Positions 10,839 to 22,936 of a stretch of 64,000 nucleotides of DNA are shown here, piece after piece. Position 1 is the first letter of the stretch; each line of letters opens with the position of its first letter. The stretch comes from Epiperipatus broadwayi (Eukaryota > Onychophora > Udeonychophora > Euonychophora > Peripatidae). Position numbers and translations under genes: made by a program. The stretch spans positions 887,001-951,000 of the forward strand of contig JAQFVV010006342.1 of NCBI GenBank assembly GCA_028023455.1, written 5' to 3'. The notes beneath the pieces were generated by a model that did not search any database, was not told where the DNA came from, and saw only the letters and a list, made by a program, of their open reading frames with translations.

Positions 10839-11132
10839 TATACAAGCGAATTAGCTTGGATTGAAAACATTATTGTGCTTTCAGCTTGGACTCATAACTT
10901 TATAATTAACTAATTGGGTAAAAGGTGGTTGCTTAAGAATTGCATTAGATCGTAAGAGCTAGATGCTGTGCTCTCACATCTAAGACTCATCATTGATGTA
11001 AAGCCATAAGCTAGAAATTAGTCTGGATATATTGGATGAGTAGGCACTAGATAGAGATTTTATGTGCAAACCTTCTTGCATCCATTAATTAATAAGGCTT
11101 GCACTGGGTGGCACTACTGCATGGAGAGTTTG
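10839..11132 (-). repeat. Foldback family F1, copy B (long internal form)
   Basis: On the minus strand it shares with copy E (26419-26743) both the F1 core (CTCTCCATGCAGTAGTGCC, GGATGCAAGAAGG, AGGAGCC-like block) and an internal region absent from copies A, C, D and F: GCAACC.CC..., then CAATCCAAGCTAATTCGCTT. Copies B and E therefore probably represent the longer parental form. Confidence 0.7.
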
Positions 11133-12063
11133 CTAGTAAATTCTTAAAGTTAATTGGTAATTATAAATGATTTTATTCTCCTATGATAGCACGAAAATGA
11201 CACCACGGTAGAAGCTAGTTACATAACATTATGAAGCATTGTTTGTATTGAATCTTTTTACTTAAAAAAAGAATTTATTAAACTGTTAAATATTGCTCTA
11301 AAATACATTTATCATCATCAAAACAGTGAATCATTCTCTGATTCAGTCCTTGAAAAAAAATTACTTAATAATACACTGATGATCCAGAAATTAATTAGAT
11401 GGCAGGATCTTTTAATATCTAAAAGCGCTAGTGCCTCTTTACTTTCACCCTGTAACCCTCTACTTCCTATAATAATAACTTTGGTTTATGGCTAATTTGT
11501 GAAAGCTCGGATTTGGACAGTTGTTAAACATACAATCATATATATATGAGATGGAATACAAAACAACATAAGAGCAAAAAATAATACTGACTAGAACTTT
11601 AAAATAATTAAAATTTAATTGCAATTAATAATATAAGAAAACAATAATTATAAAAATCTCGTAACTCCCTATATATAAAAACACACACATAATTATTGGG
11701 ATAAGCTTAATAATCAGTATTCATACACATGTTTTTGTTATTGATTCTAATAATGAAAATACTAAACTTTTACAGTTAAATTAATATTCTGGATTTTGAG
11801 ATACACCTGCAAACTACAAATCATCTTAACACCCACTCCAATAAAAGTTGAATTATGTTAATTATCAGTATTTCTAAACAAATAAAAGATAATCTAAATC
11901 ATATCGTATTTAAATTTATTTACAATTATATATTCAAAAATTCGATCATTATTCTTATAAAAAAAATTTACATGAGTTTTCATTAAAAAAATTGGATAAT
12001 ACAATAATTAAAATACTTCTTTCTTTCTTTTTTTTAAAGCAATAATATCACAATTATTATTTT
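11133..12063. other. AT-rich DNA without recognised features
   Basis: No gene or recognised repeat. One slightly GC-richer stretch at 11400-11520 (CACCCTGTAACCCTCTACTTCC) could not be assigned. Confidence 0.45.
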
Positions 12064-12079
12064 TTAAGTAAACAAACGA

Positions 12080-13700
12080 AAACATTTGTATTTCAAAATT
12101 TTGTTTTTATCATTACAATTATATGAAAAATTATTACTAAAGATTAATTTTTCTTTTGATATCATCATGTATACTTTTTCCGAGCATTTCTCGAAAGTAG
12201 GACCTAACAGTGGCCGGACAGAATCTCCAGTCGTACAAACTCCCTGGTGCACCTGTAAAGTTTGTCAAAAAAACATCGAATGATGTTTTAATATTTTTGG
12301 GGAAAATGTTTTAAAATAATTTGTGAAAAAAATTAAAGATGAATCTCTTCTAATATCATATCCTGCTTCTAAAAGTAGAGAGATCATGTGATTTTTATGG
12401 TTATCTTTTAATTGGTTGAGCAATAATTTTACTGGAGAGTTTGCATTACTGTGTAACTGGCATCCAAAATTCAATAAATGGTTGTTGTGCATTTTGTCCA
12501 ATGTGGCTGCTCGATGGCGTTTCTTGCAAAAATAATGAAATGTAAAGTAACCAGACTCATAATTTTTTGCTATCTGTTAGCAACTAAAATGTTTATGATA
12601 GGAAACTTACATCTTTCCCATGCCATATAGAATAATGTCAATCCAAATTTGTTACAACTATCGATGTTAACCTCAGAATAATGTAACAAAAACTTCATTG
12701 ACTTCATCTGTCCTCTTATTGCAGCAAAATGTAAAGCAGTATTCCCATGTGGTTCAACAGTATCAGGGTTCCATCCATAATCTATAAGTAATCTCATAAG
12801 GTCAGTGTAACCTAATCAGACAGCATGAAAAACTAAAGAACCTAAATATGTATCTCTCTGTATATCCATAGATGCTTTATAACTTATAGGAGTTTGCTAA
12901 GATTAAAATTATTTTGTACAACAACTACATGAAGGCAATTTTCATTATATCTGTCAACTAAGTTAACATTAGCATTGTTCTGCAATAAATATTCAACAGT
13001 TTCAATATAATTAAAGGTGTAAGCAAGGTAAAGAGGAGTTCCACATTCTCTATCAATGAGGTTAACACCAGCTTTAGCATTTACTAGCATTTTATTACTG
13101 ATAAACGTAATATGTCAGCTTTAATATAACAAGTCAAATGCAATGCAGTATTTAGTTTGTCAGATTTTTCATTAACATCAGTCTTATTTTTTAACAAATG
13201 TTGTATAATCTGCTTACTTGAATTTTTCAGTAAACAAGAACCAATCAAGGGGGGTTGATTATAATTATTTTGAACATTAACATCAGCACCATGCTTAATA
13301 AGTAAATCAACAATGGAGTCAGAACTTGTGCAACATGCAATAAATAAAGGTGATTATCCTTTATTGTTTAAGATGTTTACATTACACTTGCCTTTAAGAG
13401 TACATTTTATTGTTTCAGAATTACCACTTAAAACTGCAAGATGTAAAGTTGAGTTTCCTTTCTTATCCACTATGTTTATGTCAAATCCATAACTTATTAG
13501 ATCTTTTATCAGTGAAACATTATTTTTTTTAATTGAACATGCAAATACTAATCGTACACTTTCACATATTTTTCAAATGTTCACCGATGTCTTGATTTTT
13601 TACTAATGTCTGTAGTTTTTTTAATGATATTCCTAAGAGACTATCAAAATTTTCTTTCATTCCAAAGTAAAGTTCATCATTAAATGTGCATTCCATTTGT
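12080..13700 (-). pseudogene. Ankyrin-repeat protein pseudogene
   Basis: Ankyrin repeats are about 33-residue protein-binding modules. On the minus strand the fragments show successive repeats: GNSTLHLAVLSGN (about 13460-13420), a LIKHGADVN..N block (about 13300), NTALHLTCY (about 13150), GTPLYLAYTFNYIETVEYLL with NANVNLVD (13050-12950), GNTALHFAAIRGQ (about 12750-12710), and a C-terminal repeat with MISLLLEAGYDIRRD (about 12390-12350). A plausible N-terminus, MECTFNDELYFGMKENFDSL, lies near 13695. Stops (for example TAA after NNKG near 13355) and at least three frame changes break it. There are no obvious introns, so it may be a processed copy or a decayed single-exon gene. The parental gene is not identified. 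A short C-terminal stretch near 12250-12190 could be a decayed SOCS-like box, but I would not rely on that. Confidence 0.8.
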
Positions 13701-14239
13701 TATCCTTTTCATCAGTTGTGTATTTCTTCTTTAGTATAAAATCAAAGTTGAATTATCATTCAGTTTTAATTTTATTAAAAAAGAATATTTCTTGGCAAGA
13801 GAAAATGTCTATTTAAATATTTCTTTCAGACATTTTAAATAGTTTTCTTATATTATCATTCATTTAGTTCTACATTGTGACTTGCTCACTTTATAGTTAC
13901 AAGACTAATCTCTCCAGGTGGTGGCTTCTTATTGCTTGCACACTGTAAAACACTATAGATTCATATATGTTAATTGAAACTTAATGGTAATACATTTCCT
14001 CCAACTTTACATTCACTTGTCAGAATCCAATTATGGCAATGTATAGATGACCAGTATTTTTAATCATTTTTTCAGAGAGCTTTGACTAAGCTATCATATT
14101 TCAGATAGACATTCCCAAACTAAATTATAGTTTTGTTAAACAATTTATACAGATGACAATAAACTTATTCATATCCATTGGAGAAATATAATGCAACTTA
14201 TTACTTCCCAATACTGGATTGCTATTTTCTGTGATTAGA

Positions 14240-16030
14240 TTAGAAGTTTCCAACTTTTGATCTCTCTGGACCACACTGAAAAAAGAAGAGTTGTCTTAGG
14301 CCACATATTAAATACACAAACACTACTGGAAACAGATAAACAATAAAAAAGCTTATGCATAATTTTTGTGATATTTGCTACCACAGAAAAAATAAATTCT
14401 CAGATAATAATATTAATTATGAAGCAGCCTGTTCATAATCTTTTAAAATCATCGAGAAGCTCTAAAATTTGTGATAACAATATAGAAAATGTGATTTAAG
14501 TAGTTACTTAATTATAAAAGTAAAAGAAAAGAGGGAAAAATAAAATTAGTGGGATATTTAACATTGTATTGTATTTGAGAAACAAATGCATCACTATCTG
14601 TTTTGATGTAATTAGTCATAATTCTCAGTGAGTTCTCAAAGTGCTTATCAGATATTTTGGCTCTAATTTTACTTAATGTGTTTCAGTCTTAAAAATAGTT
14701 ATAAATATAGATGTTGCCAAAAAACTAATGACATCAACATGATCATAAAAGCAATAAATATTTGTCTCTCAATACATATGATCTATAAAAGCTCAGTAAA
14801 AAAACACAATCAAATTTGAATGATAAATTGTAGCTCTATGCATTCTACTTGAAAATTGACAAGTAATGTGTTTATATCAACTAAAAATAAAGTCCCAAAT
14901 ATAGCAAAATATTGAATATTTTCTCAAAAATTTTGAAAATCTGTTTTCAAATTCTTATATCAAATTGAGATGCAAGTGTGCATATTTTTCACTATTCATA
15001 GAACTGTGTATAGCTAACATGTAAAAATGCACAACACTGTTATGGTTTGAAACATTATAATGAAAAATTGGTTTTCATCTTAAAAACACATGTTTAACTC
15101 ATTTAAATGAGCAATTAAATATACTTAAAGTAAGCCGGTTTTCAATAGCAAGCTTCTGCACAAATCTGCTTTTTGATACCATACACAATTTGCCAAAACT
15201 TGTTATAAATTGTAAAATCTTTTCAACATTTGACTTTGACATGACACTATAGTCAGTATCAATATTTTTAAGAAATTTCTGGATTCAATCCCTTGGATGT
15301 TAATTATCCCTTTTCAAAGCTTTTGCACATAAGGTTTTTTGATGTGCTATGCAAAGCTACTTCATCAAATGTGACTTTTGGGAAGCAATTGGTTCATTTT
15401 CTATTAATTTTATAGTTCCTTTTTTACCTGCCATCACACATATCAGTAACTATACAAGATATGTTGACAATGAACAAAGAAAATGACTAATATATTTTTT
15501 ACTATTTCATATAAATTTCTTGATTTAGTTGTGGTTTTAAATGCACTAAAAAGACATTTCTCCAATTATATTATATTCATCATCAATATCTGTATTTAAA
15601 AATGGCAAGTTGATTTGTATATCCAATATTAGTAATATCATCCATTATCAAAGCATAATCTTTAAAATTTGCAGATTTACATATCAAACATCTTTCAATA
15701 GATTTTCCAATTTTTTCAATTCAGCTTGCTATAATTTGGTGAGACAAATTGATTTTAGAAATATCCCTTATTTTTTTCAAGGCAAATTATATCTACCACA
15801 CTTTCCCTGTATTGCTTACTAAACTCGCAATTTAAATGGTTTGAATTTTTTATACTAAATATGCTGCTACATACCTAGCACTTACAATGAAATCCATCTA
15901 AATGGAACCTTTTGGAAAAAAAAATCTTAAGAAAACAGACTTTTTTCCAGTTCTGGTGTCTTACTATTTTCATTGAACAATCATCCTCTATCTGTAATTT
16001 TTTTTGAGATATTGTAGAAGCCATGTTAGT
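14240..16030 (-). pseudogene. hAT-superfamily (ZBED/FAM200-like) transposase pseudogene, near full length
   Basis: hAT transposases are RNase H-fold DNA transposases with a BED zinc finger and a C-terminal dimerisation domain. Minus strand, in order: start MASTISQKKLQIEDDC at 16024, like the N-terminus of domesticated relatives; FKTTTKSRNLYEIVKNI near 15540-15490; LCIAHQKTLCAKALK near 15350-15310 (the family's C.HR..L..K.L block); NVEKILQFIT near 15220; EFENRFSKF near 14945; and ISDKHFENSLRIMTN then DAFVSQIQYN near 14665-14560 (the dimerisation tail). Spacing across about 1.45 kb suits a protein near 550-600 residues. Numerous stops and frameshifts make it dead. About 300 bp of GC-richer 3' flank, including TCTCTGGACCACACTGAAAA at 14261, probably belongs to the element. 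Terminal repeats were not pinned down. Confidence 0.82.
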
Positions 16031-16224
16031 ATTAAAAAAATAATAATAGATAATGGATTTTATTTTTCTTTTATTATGAAAATTAAGTGACATGAAAATA
16101 GAAAGCAAAGTTTGAGCCTTACCATAGTACTCTTGGGCAAAATGAGTGGCTGATTGTAAGATCCTTATTAACAATTATATGTGGGACTATTTCCATCATT
16201 TAATATTAAATGTTTTTTTTAAAA

Positions 16225-16560
16225 AGTCACTATATTTAAATTTTTCAAATGCAGTCAACTCTTATTAATAGCACACTGATTAGAATATATAACATTTTGA
16301 GGGATAATATTCTTCTTTTTCAAATGTTTCTGATCTGATCAGTGACAGGGTTAGCACAGAAAACAAACCTGAATCTTTAGATTTTGGGAATGTCAAATTT
16401 AAGGTGAAACTAACCAACTAGAATCTAGGTTATTCTTCCAAAGACAGCAGAAATTTCATATACTTATTTATGAGGATTCTTCTAATTCGTCCATTTTTAC
16501 CTAAGAGCAAGGTTAATTAGTGGCTTCCAGACATTATGAATTATCACACCAGGGTGACTT
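16225..16560 (+). repeat. Diverged repeat R3, copy 2
   Basis: The ordered blocks shared with 5449-5760 are described there. It lies just upstream of the hAT pseudogene start, so it may have been host DNA into which that element inserted. No ORF. Confidence 0.45.
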
Positions 16561-18530
16561 ATGGGGTTATTTGCCATTGTCATATAAACAGCTTCTTTGA
16601 ATTTTCTTCTTTATAATTTCTCTTCTCTGTCCAATATCCAAATCGAACATATATGGTTTGCTAGTTTAAATACTCTATTTTTTTTCTAATAATCAGTTTA
16701 TGTTCTTTTGATCATTCCCATGCTAGTACTGTCACTGTTCAGGTCAGCAACACCTAAAAAGAGGAGAGTAATACCAGACAAAATGTTATGTTATAAAGTA
16801 ACCTGTGTACTATAACAAACAGTTGAATGTATTTGATCAATTTATTTATTTTCTAAAAACATTTAATATGAGATAATGCAACATTTAAGTATTATTAAAA
16901 TGCCATTATTACAAATCTTCAGACCAACGCTAAAGATCCTATTAGTCAGCCTGAGTCTGTCTGTAAATGAGCAATATTTTTAGAATATTTACTTCTAAAT
17001 AACTTTGTAACTTAACATTGAAAGGGTAGGTTAAAATATTATTCATAATTACTGCCTTACTAGGTTACCACAAACACATGTAACATTCAATAATTCTAGT
17101 TTACGCTTGGAAGGCTAAGACCCTATAAGCTGCACACACCATAATGCTGAAATCATGCATATGTATAAATGGCAAGAGTGTTTGTTACATTTATTTTATT
17201 AATTTTTGTGACATGTACTCAAAAAAACATTTGTGCACTTATTTTAATCATGTTGTTGTATTCACAAAAAAATATCATAATGGTTTAAGTAAGCTTGTGA
17301 TTTCATGTTGGGTTACATTCAAAGCCATCATAAACTGCATATGAAGGCCTTGGGTTGGACAATCCTGAATTAGAACTGGTGGGTGCTGACTATTCCTTAT
17401 TATTTGCTTTTAATGCAGAGGGTTATTTCTAGACAAATCTCTAGAATAAATAATGAATAATGAATAATTAAAATAGTCTCTCAATTCTTTAATATCCTGT
17501 TATTCTTCTCATCGCATAATCTGTTATTTTTATCCATAAATCAATAGCTTGATTTTCAAACTGCCAAGGGCTTTTCCCTTCTTAATGAAGTTCAATTCTA
17601 TCAAGTTATTCATTGGTAAACTTCCTTACTTAAAATTTTATAGAATTCAGTTAATTTCTTTTCAGATATACATATAAAAAAATAAAAAATTACAACATAT
17701 TATTATTTGTTAATTTTCTTTTCTTATATTTTGCATCTTTTAATATTAGACTATAAAAAAATTATTAATAAATTATGCATCATGGCTTTAATAAATTATG
17801 CATCATGGCTTTAATAAATTAATTCCAGTCATGATTTACTTGTTCAAAATTTCTTTTACGTATTTTAAATTATATTTTTGATGATTATATAGTAACATCA
17901 TAACTGTCAATAATAAAGTTTGTATTCATATTTAAAAATGTCATCCCCTCCTTCTAAATTTGGCATATAAAATGATTGATTCATCACACTACAAAAATGC
18001 TATAAGAATTTTTAATCATTGACTATATTAGATTATATTCTACATCCAACCATGAATAATTTCATTGGTAGTATACATTTCCCTTTTGATTTAACTTAAA
18101 GAGCCAAAGTACTGTGAATCATAAATAACAATTCATTATTACAAGGGACAGGTATCTTATTTTATACTTTAATTTCATTTAATAAATTTTAATTAGTTCA
18201 CCTTTATGAATTTGAATACAACAACAATAGATCTTACAGTAAGTAGCCTTCTATCCTTTTTGGCTATATCACTTTTCCACTATTTTTTTTTTAATTTTCC
18301 TTTAGCCAATATATTATCTAAGCTATTTAAAATAGGCTATTACTGCTCTTCCACAGTATATAACACTTAAATAAATTGTTTAGACAGACTATATATTATT
18401 TTTAACTATTTTTGTCCAAATAGATAATTGATTCTCATGTTTTATTTTATTAATTACATACCCTAAGTTACTTTATGTTATATCTTCACTAGGTTATGGG
18501 ATACTATTGACTCATTATATATATATATAT
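16561..18530. other. AT-rich DNA; one 23-bp tandem duplication and a TA run
   Basis: At 17766-17821 a 23-bp unit, beginning TAATAAATTATGCATCATGG, is repeated twice with a partial third copy. A TA dinucleotide run lies at about 18515-18532, right at the edge of the Penelope-like element. No genes recognised. Confidence 0.6.
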
Positions 18531-18945
18531 ATTATAATAAAAATAATAAATTTAACAGTAACAAACTATTATAAATAATCCTTAAATCAGCAGAGGTACT
18601 TTCGGTTAATTTCTTAAACCTGCCTCAACTGACATTAAATTAAAAAAACAAAAACAAAGCGGAAGCAAATGTCATCAATTCAAATCCCACTAATCTCGTA
18701 TTTTAATGTTAGCAACTTGTCTATTTATTAAATGCATTTTATTCCTATTTATAAAAATTGCCTCTTTAATTTTTCTTTTATTATGGTTTTTCTCTTCATG
18801 AAGAATTTTCACATTTTCAAAATCAAATTTAAATTTATATTTACATGTTTTTTCATGATCAAAGAAAACTGAAGGAGACATTAAATCACCATTATTTTTA
18901 CTTTTGACATGCTTATTTAACTTTCTTAATTTATCAAATAATAAG
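18531..18945 (-). pseudogene. Inverted 3' fragment of the Penelope-like element (endonuclease C-terminus)
   Basis: The minus-strand translation gives LRKLNKHVKSKNNGDLMS, then SVFFDHEKTCKYKFKFDF and ENVKILHEE, then a basic KRKIKEAIFINRNKM tail. This is the C-terminal part of a GIY-YIG domain. The same sequence occurs on the plus strand at 20580-20765 with few differences, and the inverted match continues through non-coding sequence to 18531 / 20922. The fragment retains codons (KSKNNGDLM) that are deleted from the right copy. Inverted, 5'-truncated partner copies of this kind are a known feature of Penelope-like elements. Confidence 0.85.
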
Positions 18946-20765
18946 ATACATTTGATTCAGAAATACATTTTAAGTCATGGAGCTAAATACGTTGGTGGTA
19001 ATTGGAATGATTATAATTTGGAACTAATTACTGCTGTTCAAAATTCATTTGAAATGATTCCTGATAATGATCATTTTGCTGATGATATTATTAAGAAAAT
19101 TAATTGTAATCAATTTAATACAATGCCTTATGATAAATCTTGGGAATTAACTATTTTGGAATTTAAACAGAGATTGAAGAATGATAATATGATTTGTTTG
19201 AAAGAAGACAAAGAGCTGTGTATGTGTTTAATGATGAAATGTCAATATATTGATAAAGTTAAAGTGCAAATGGAGAAACTTGTTTTCTTTTTGATTGAAG
19301 AATATAATATGGATGGACAAAGAATAAAATTTATTAACAATATTTTAAAAAGTGCTAAAAATAAAGCTTTAAGTAATAATGCATACTATATGATATATCC
19401 TTCTTGTGCTGTATGTCCTCATATTTTTGCAAATATAAAATTACATAAAGAAGGTAATCCTTTGTGAGTTATGATAGATTTTGGTGGTTCATTCATGTAT
19501 CAGACTTCTAAATATATTGGTAAGCTTTTACAAGACTTTTTAGGATTTGGGGAAAATACTATTGCTTCATCGTTTGACTTTGTAAATAGTATTAAAAATT
19601 TGGTGATCAATGAGAATGATGTTATTGCTTCATTGGATGTAACAGAAATGGGATCTATTGACAGAATGAATTCCATAAAAATAATTGAACATACATTAAA
19701 AAGTAAAAGTATTTGTAAATATATGATAAAGTTTATTGTTGATTCTTTAAAATTTTTTAATGATAACATTGTTGGATTTTTTGAAGGTCAATATTATAAA
19801 ATGTCTAAAGGTTGGCCTATGGGTCTGCCTGTAGTTGCACAAGTTTGCAATTTTGTTTTATCTACATATGAGAGTAGTATTTTAAATATGTGTACTTTTG
19901 GAGATATTAAAATTTACAAAAGATATGTGGATGCTGTTTTTGTTTGTAGATGATGTTTTTGTTTGCTTTGTAGAGGAATTAAATAAGTTGAATGGCTTGA
20001 AATGGATGATTGAAAAGGAACAGGACAAAAATATTAAATATTTAGATTTAATTATTACAAGAAATAACAATATATTAAATTATAAATTAATAATTAAGCC
20101 ACTGCAAAAAAGGGGATATATAAATTGTAAATCAAAAGTACCAATTATGCATAAGATGGCAAGATTTAGGTCTTTTTTGTTTCATAATAAAAAATTATGT
20201 CTTTACCAAAGTGATATTTTCCAAGGAATTGCTTGATGTTGGTTATAAAATGGAACAAATAAGCAATACTTTATGTCAATTTAAAAAAAGTTATAATGGT
20301 TTAAAGGAAATGAAGATTAATAGTAAACAATGGATATCTATTCCATTTATTTCAAATCCACAAGTGAAATTTTTTAAGAATGTGTTTAATGTTTCATTCT
20401 ACGATCCAAACAATATTAATAAATTAGTCAATAATTCTAAGGATATCATACCTGTCAAGCAAAAAAATAATGTCATATATCAAATTTTTTGTGATTGTAT
20501 GCTATCATATATAGGTGAATCTAGGTGCAGTATTAAGAAGAGATTGGGGACCATGAATTGTTATATAAACAGGTAAAAAGTGTCTCCAGTTTTCTTTGAT
20601 CACGAAAAAACATGTAAATATAAATATAAATTTGATTTTGAAAATGTGAAAATTCTTCATGAAGAGAGAAACCATAATAAATAAAAAATTAAGGAGGCAA
20701 TTTTTATAAATAGAAATAAAATGCATTTAATAAATAGACAAGCTGCTAACACTAAAATACAAGAT
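18940..20765 (+). pseudogene. Penelope-like retroelement: RT plus GIY-YIG endonuclease, inactivated
   Basis: Penelope-like elements encode a telomerase-related RT followed by a GIY-YIG endonuclease. The first frame (to 19464) holds the N-terminal region and ends at ...KLHKEGNPL. TGA at 19465-19467 replaces what is normally Arg in the PLRP block. The RT continues at 19471: TSKYIGKLLQ, then IASLDVTEMG (motif A, catalytic D) near 19625-19655, and YKMSKGWPMGLPV (motif B) near 19800. Motif C is split: RYVDAVFVC ends in a stop and VDDVFVCF resumes in another frame, because of a 19-bp tandem duplication at 19926-19963. The frame then shifts near 20220. The endonuclease starts NVIYQIFCDCMLSYIGES (GIY...YIG, 20470-20520) and ends around 20780. 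The apparent ATG at 18904 lies in the inverted fragment and is unlikely to be the true start. Confidence 0.9.
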
Positions 20766-20922
20766 TCATTGGATTTGAATTGATGATGTTTGCTTTCATT
20801 TTTTTTAAAAATTTAATTGCAGTTGAGGCAGGTTTAAGAAATTAACCGAAAGTACTTCTGCAGATTTAATGATTGTTTATAATAGTTTGTTACCATTAAA
20901 TTTATTATTTTTTTATTATAAT
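20766..20922 (+). repeat. 3' terminal region of the Penelope-like element
   Basis: Non-coding terminus shared in inverted orientation with 18531-18690. It contains TTGAGGCA, then a GGTT..AACC stem and GAAAG (20823-20852), then TAATAGTTTGTTACC. The hairpin followed by GAAA resembles half of a hammerhead-type motif and is treated as a finding. Confidence 0.7.
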
Positions 20923-22104
20923 TACAATTTTAATTTAATTAACAGACATTTTATTTATATTATATATATAGCTGAAATACACAGGCTTATATATACCTGT
21001 GTCTATATATGTAATAGACAGGGTATGAGCACAGACTTTCACATTACCCATAGACCAAAAAATCCTATTCAAATCCCTCTAGATATGTATGTATATAAAT
21101 AATATTTAATAAAACATAAGGATACAACCCAAATATCAAATAAATTAGTACATTACCAACTCCAATTATACACTATTATTCAATATTTTGCTCTAAACAG
21201 AATCTCCTCACACATGCTAAAATCTAACATCTAATTTAACACTACATATAGATGGAAATACATTATACTCAAATTATAAACTAAATGGCTCTATACTTAG
21301 GCAGAGAAGATAAATCATGAAACCAGGATTTAGGGGTACTGATAAAATATAAAATATAGAAGTACAGTTTAAAAATGTAAGTGTATAAAAATTACTATAT
21401 TTGATAACATTTAGAAATGTATTATTTATTTATTAGTAAATTAAAATGTTTATTTTCACAATATTGACCCTTTTTTGTTGTTGTCAGAAAAAAATTGTGG
21501 ATCTTTTTTTCCGAGATCAAAAATTTTTCAGTTCATATTTTCTTTTTCGTTTTTTTTAGGATAAAAAAGACTGTTATAAATAAAAATTTTCAGACACTAT
21601 ATAGATGCTGGACTATAAGGTCCTTGGATTGATTCCAATTCTTCTGAGGAATAAAGCCTTTCAATAACCTATTTTTGGGGCACTGACCACCCTTGAACTA
21701 GCTTTGCAAGAATATGAATAATATTAAAATACATATAATTTAAATTCATTATATAAATTAAATAATGAAACAGGAAATAAATCTCATTAAAGTGTAAAGT
21801 ATTTGGCTTTATTGTCTAAGTCTCATTATAAACCCTAATATATATTTCAAATGGTTAAATTATACAATATTTAAAAACACAGAAGATATAAATAATTCAA
21901 GATTAAAATTAAATATGACATATATTTAACATATATGTTTCTTCAAGTGTAATGTTAGGCAAAAGACCATTCATGTAGAAAATGATCAGTAAACAAACAG
22001 TTCTGAACAAATTCTGAGCATTAATACTTGGCATATGGTGTCCAGGATTATTTGACAATACTCCAATAATTTCACAATAATTTTATTCAAGCAAGATGAT
22101 AACA
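20923..22104. other. AT-rich DNA with a T3 module remnant
   Basis: Positions 20970-21060 match 6150-6240: an ACACAGG..CCTGTGT hairpin, then GAGCACAGACTTTCA, an inverted tRNA-like T3 module. At 21605-21710 the sequence GGTCCTTGGATTGATTCCAA could be a weak B box of a SINE, but no second copy was recognised. The rest is featureless. Confidence 0.5.
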
Positions 22105-22235
22105 AATGAATAATCAAATGGCTTTATTGCTCAAAACTTCATAAGAAGTTTGGTATCTAGAAGAAATAACTGTAAACCATAGACCTTAAGTTCCAAAGTC
22201 AGTGTTTCTAACTCTACTATACTACATATATGACA
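22105..22235 (-). repeat. SINE-T copy
   Basis: The minus-strand end carries the family tail (ACTTCTTATGAAGTT..GAGCAATAAAGCCATT). The head has GTATAGTAGAGTTAGAAACA and a degenerate ACTTTGGAACTTAAGG block near 22200-22180. The head resembles that of the 4573 copy and not the 25850 type. Confidence 0.6.
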
Positions 22236-22760
22236 AAACAATAATAATTAATTTTAAAGGAGAGATTTGAGTGTAAATCTATTAATAAGTATTGCTGGAT
22301 TTTAAATTATCCAATAAAAAACAAATGTGGCAAATAATTCTGTAAAAAAAATGGTACTTTCAAATATTAATGTATTATGGACTTATGTGTATTTCTATGT
22401 CTTCTCTGATAAGTATAATTTAATTTATTAAATTAAAAAAAGGCTTTGCAGTTTCATTTAAATTTTTAATGTAACTAGTGTTAGTGTAAGTGGCAAAGAC
22501 AAAGAAAGTGAGTTATTTTTTATAGCATTCTTATAGATATGTTTCAACATATACCCTCTTCTGTTGATCTGAACAATGTAAAATGTAAGGAAAATTAGAT
22601 AGAAAATTTTTATAAATTATTATTATTTGTTCTGAGCTCTGGAGGGAGTTATATCTTTGAGTTAAATGCAGATATATTATTTAAAAAATAAACTTTAATG
22701 AATTTAAAATTCAGTTTATGTGTAATCAAAAAAGATTTAACTGTTTATAAAAACAAACTA

Positions 22761-22936
22761 AACTAAACTCTCCATACAATAGTGATACTCAGTGCAAGCC
22801 AGAGTAATCAATGGATGCAAAAAGGTTTGTGCATAAAATCACTATCTAATGCCTACTCATCCTATCCCTGGACTAGTTTCTAGCTTGTGGCTTTCATCAG
22901 TGAGGAGACTTGGATCTGAGAGTGTTTAGTGGTTTA
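22761..22936 (+). repeat. Foldback family F1, copy C
   Basis: Core: CTCTCCATACAATAGTGATA, AGCCAGAGTAATCAATGGAT, CTACTCATCCTATCCCTGGA, AGTTTCTAGCTTGTGGC, AGTGAGGAGACTTGGATCTG. It runs straight into TGTTTAGTGGTTTA, the outer F1 end, so the right arm is deleted. Confidence 0.75.

Noticed and set aside
12100-12260. SOCS box at the end of the ankyrin pseudogene
   Set aside because: A weak resemblance in one frame (LYRCTREFVRLEIL) without the closing proline-rich block; too little to annotate.
12080-13700. Latrotoxin-type or other toxin gene, because of the ankyrin repeats
   Set aside because: Ankyrin repeats alone are generic. No toxin-type N-terminal domain or signal is visible, and the sequence is broken.
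18904-18940. ATG at 18904 as the start of the Penelope protein
   Set aside because: It lies within the inverted endonuclease fragment, whose minus strand is clearly coding; the true N-terminus is missing.
21600-21720. Additional tRNA-derived SINE
   Set aside because: Only one weak B-box-like match (GGATTGATTCC) and no second copy recognised in the window.
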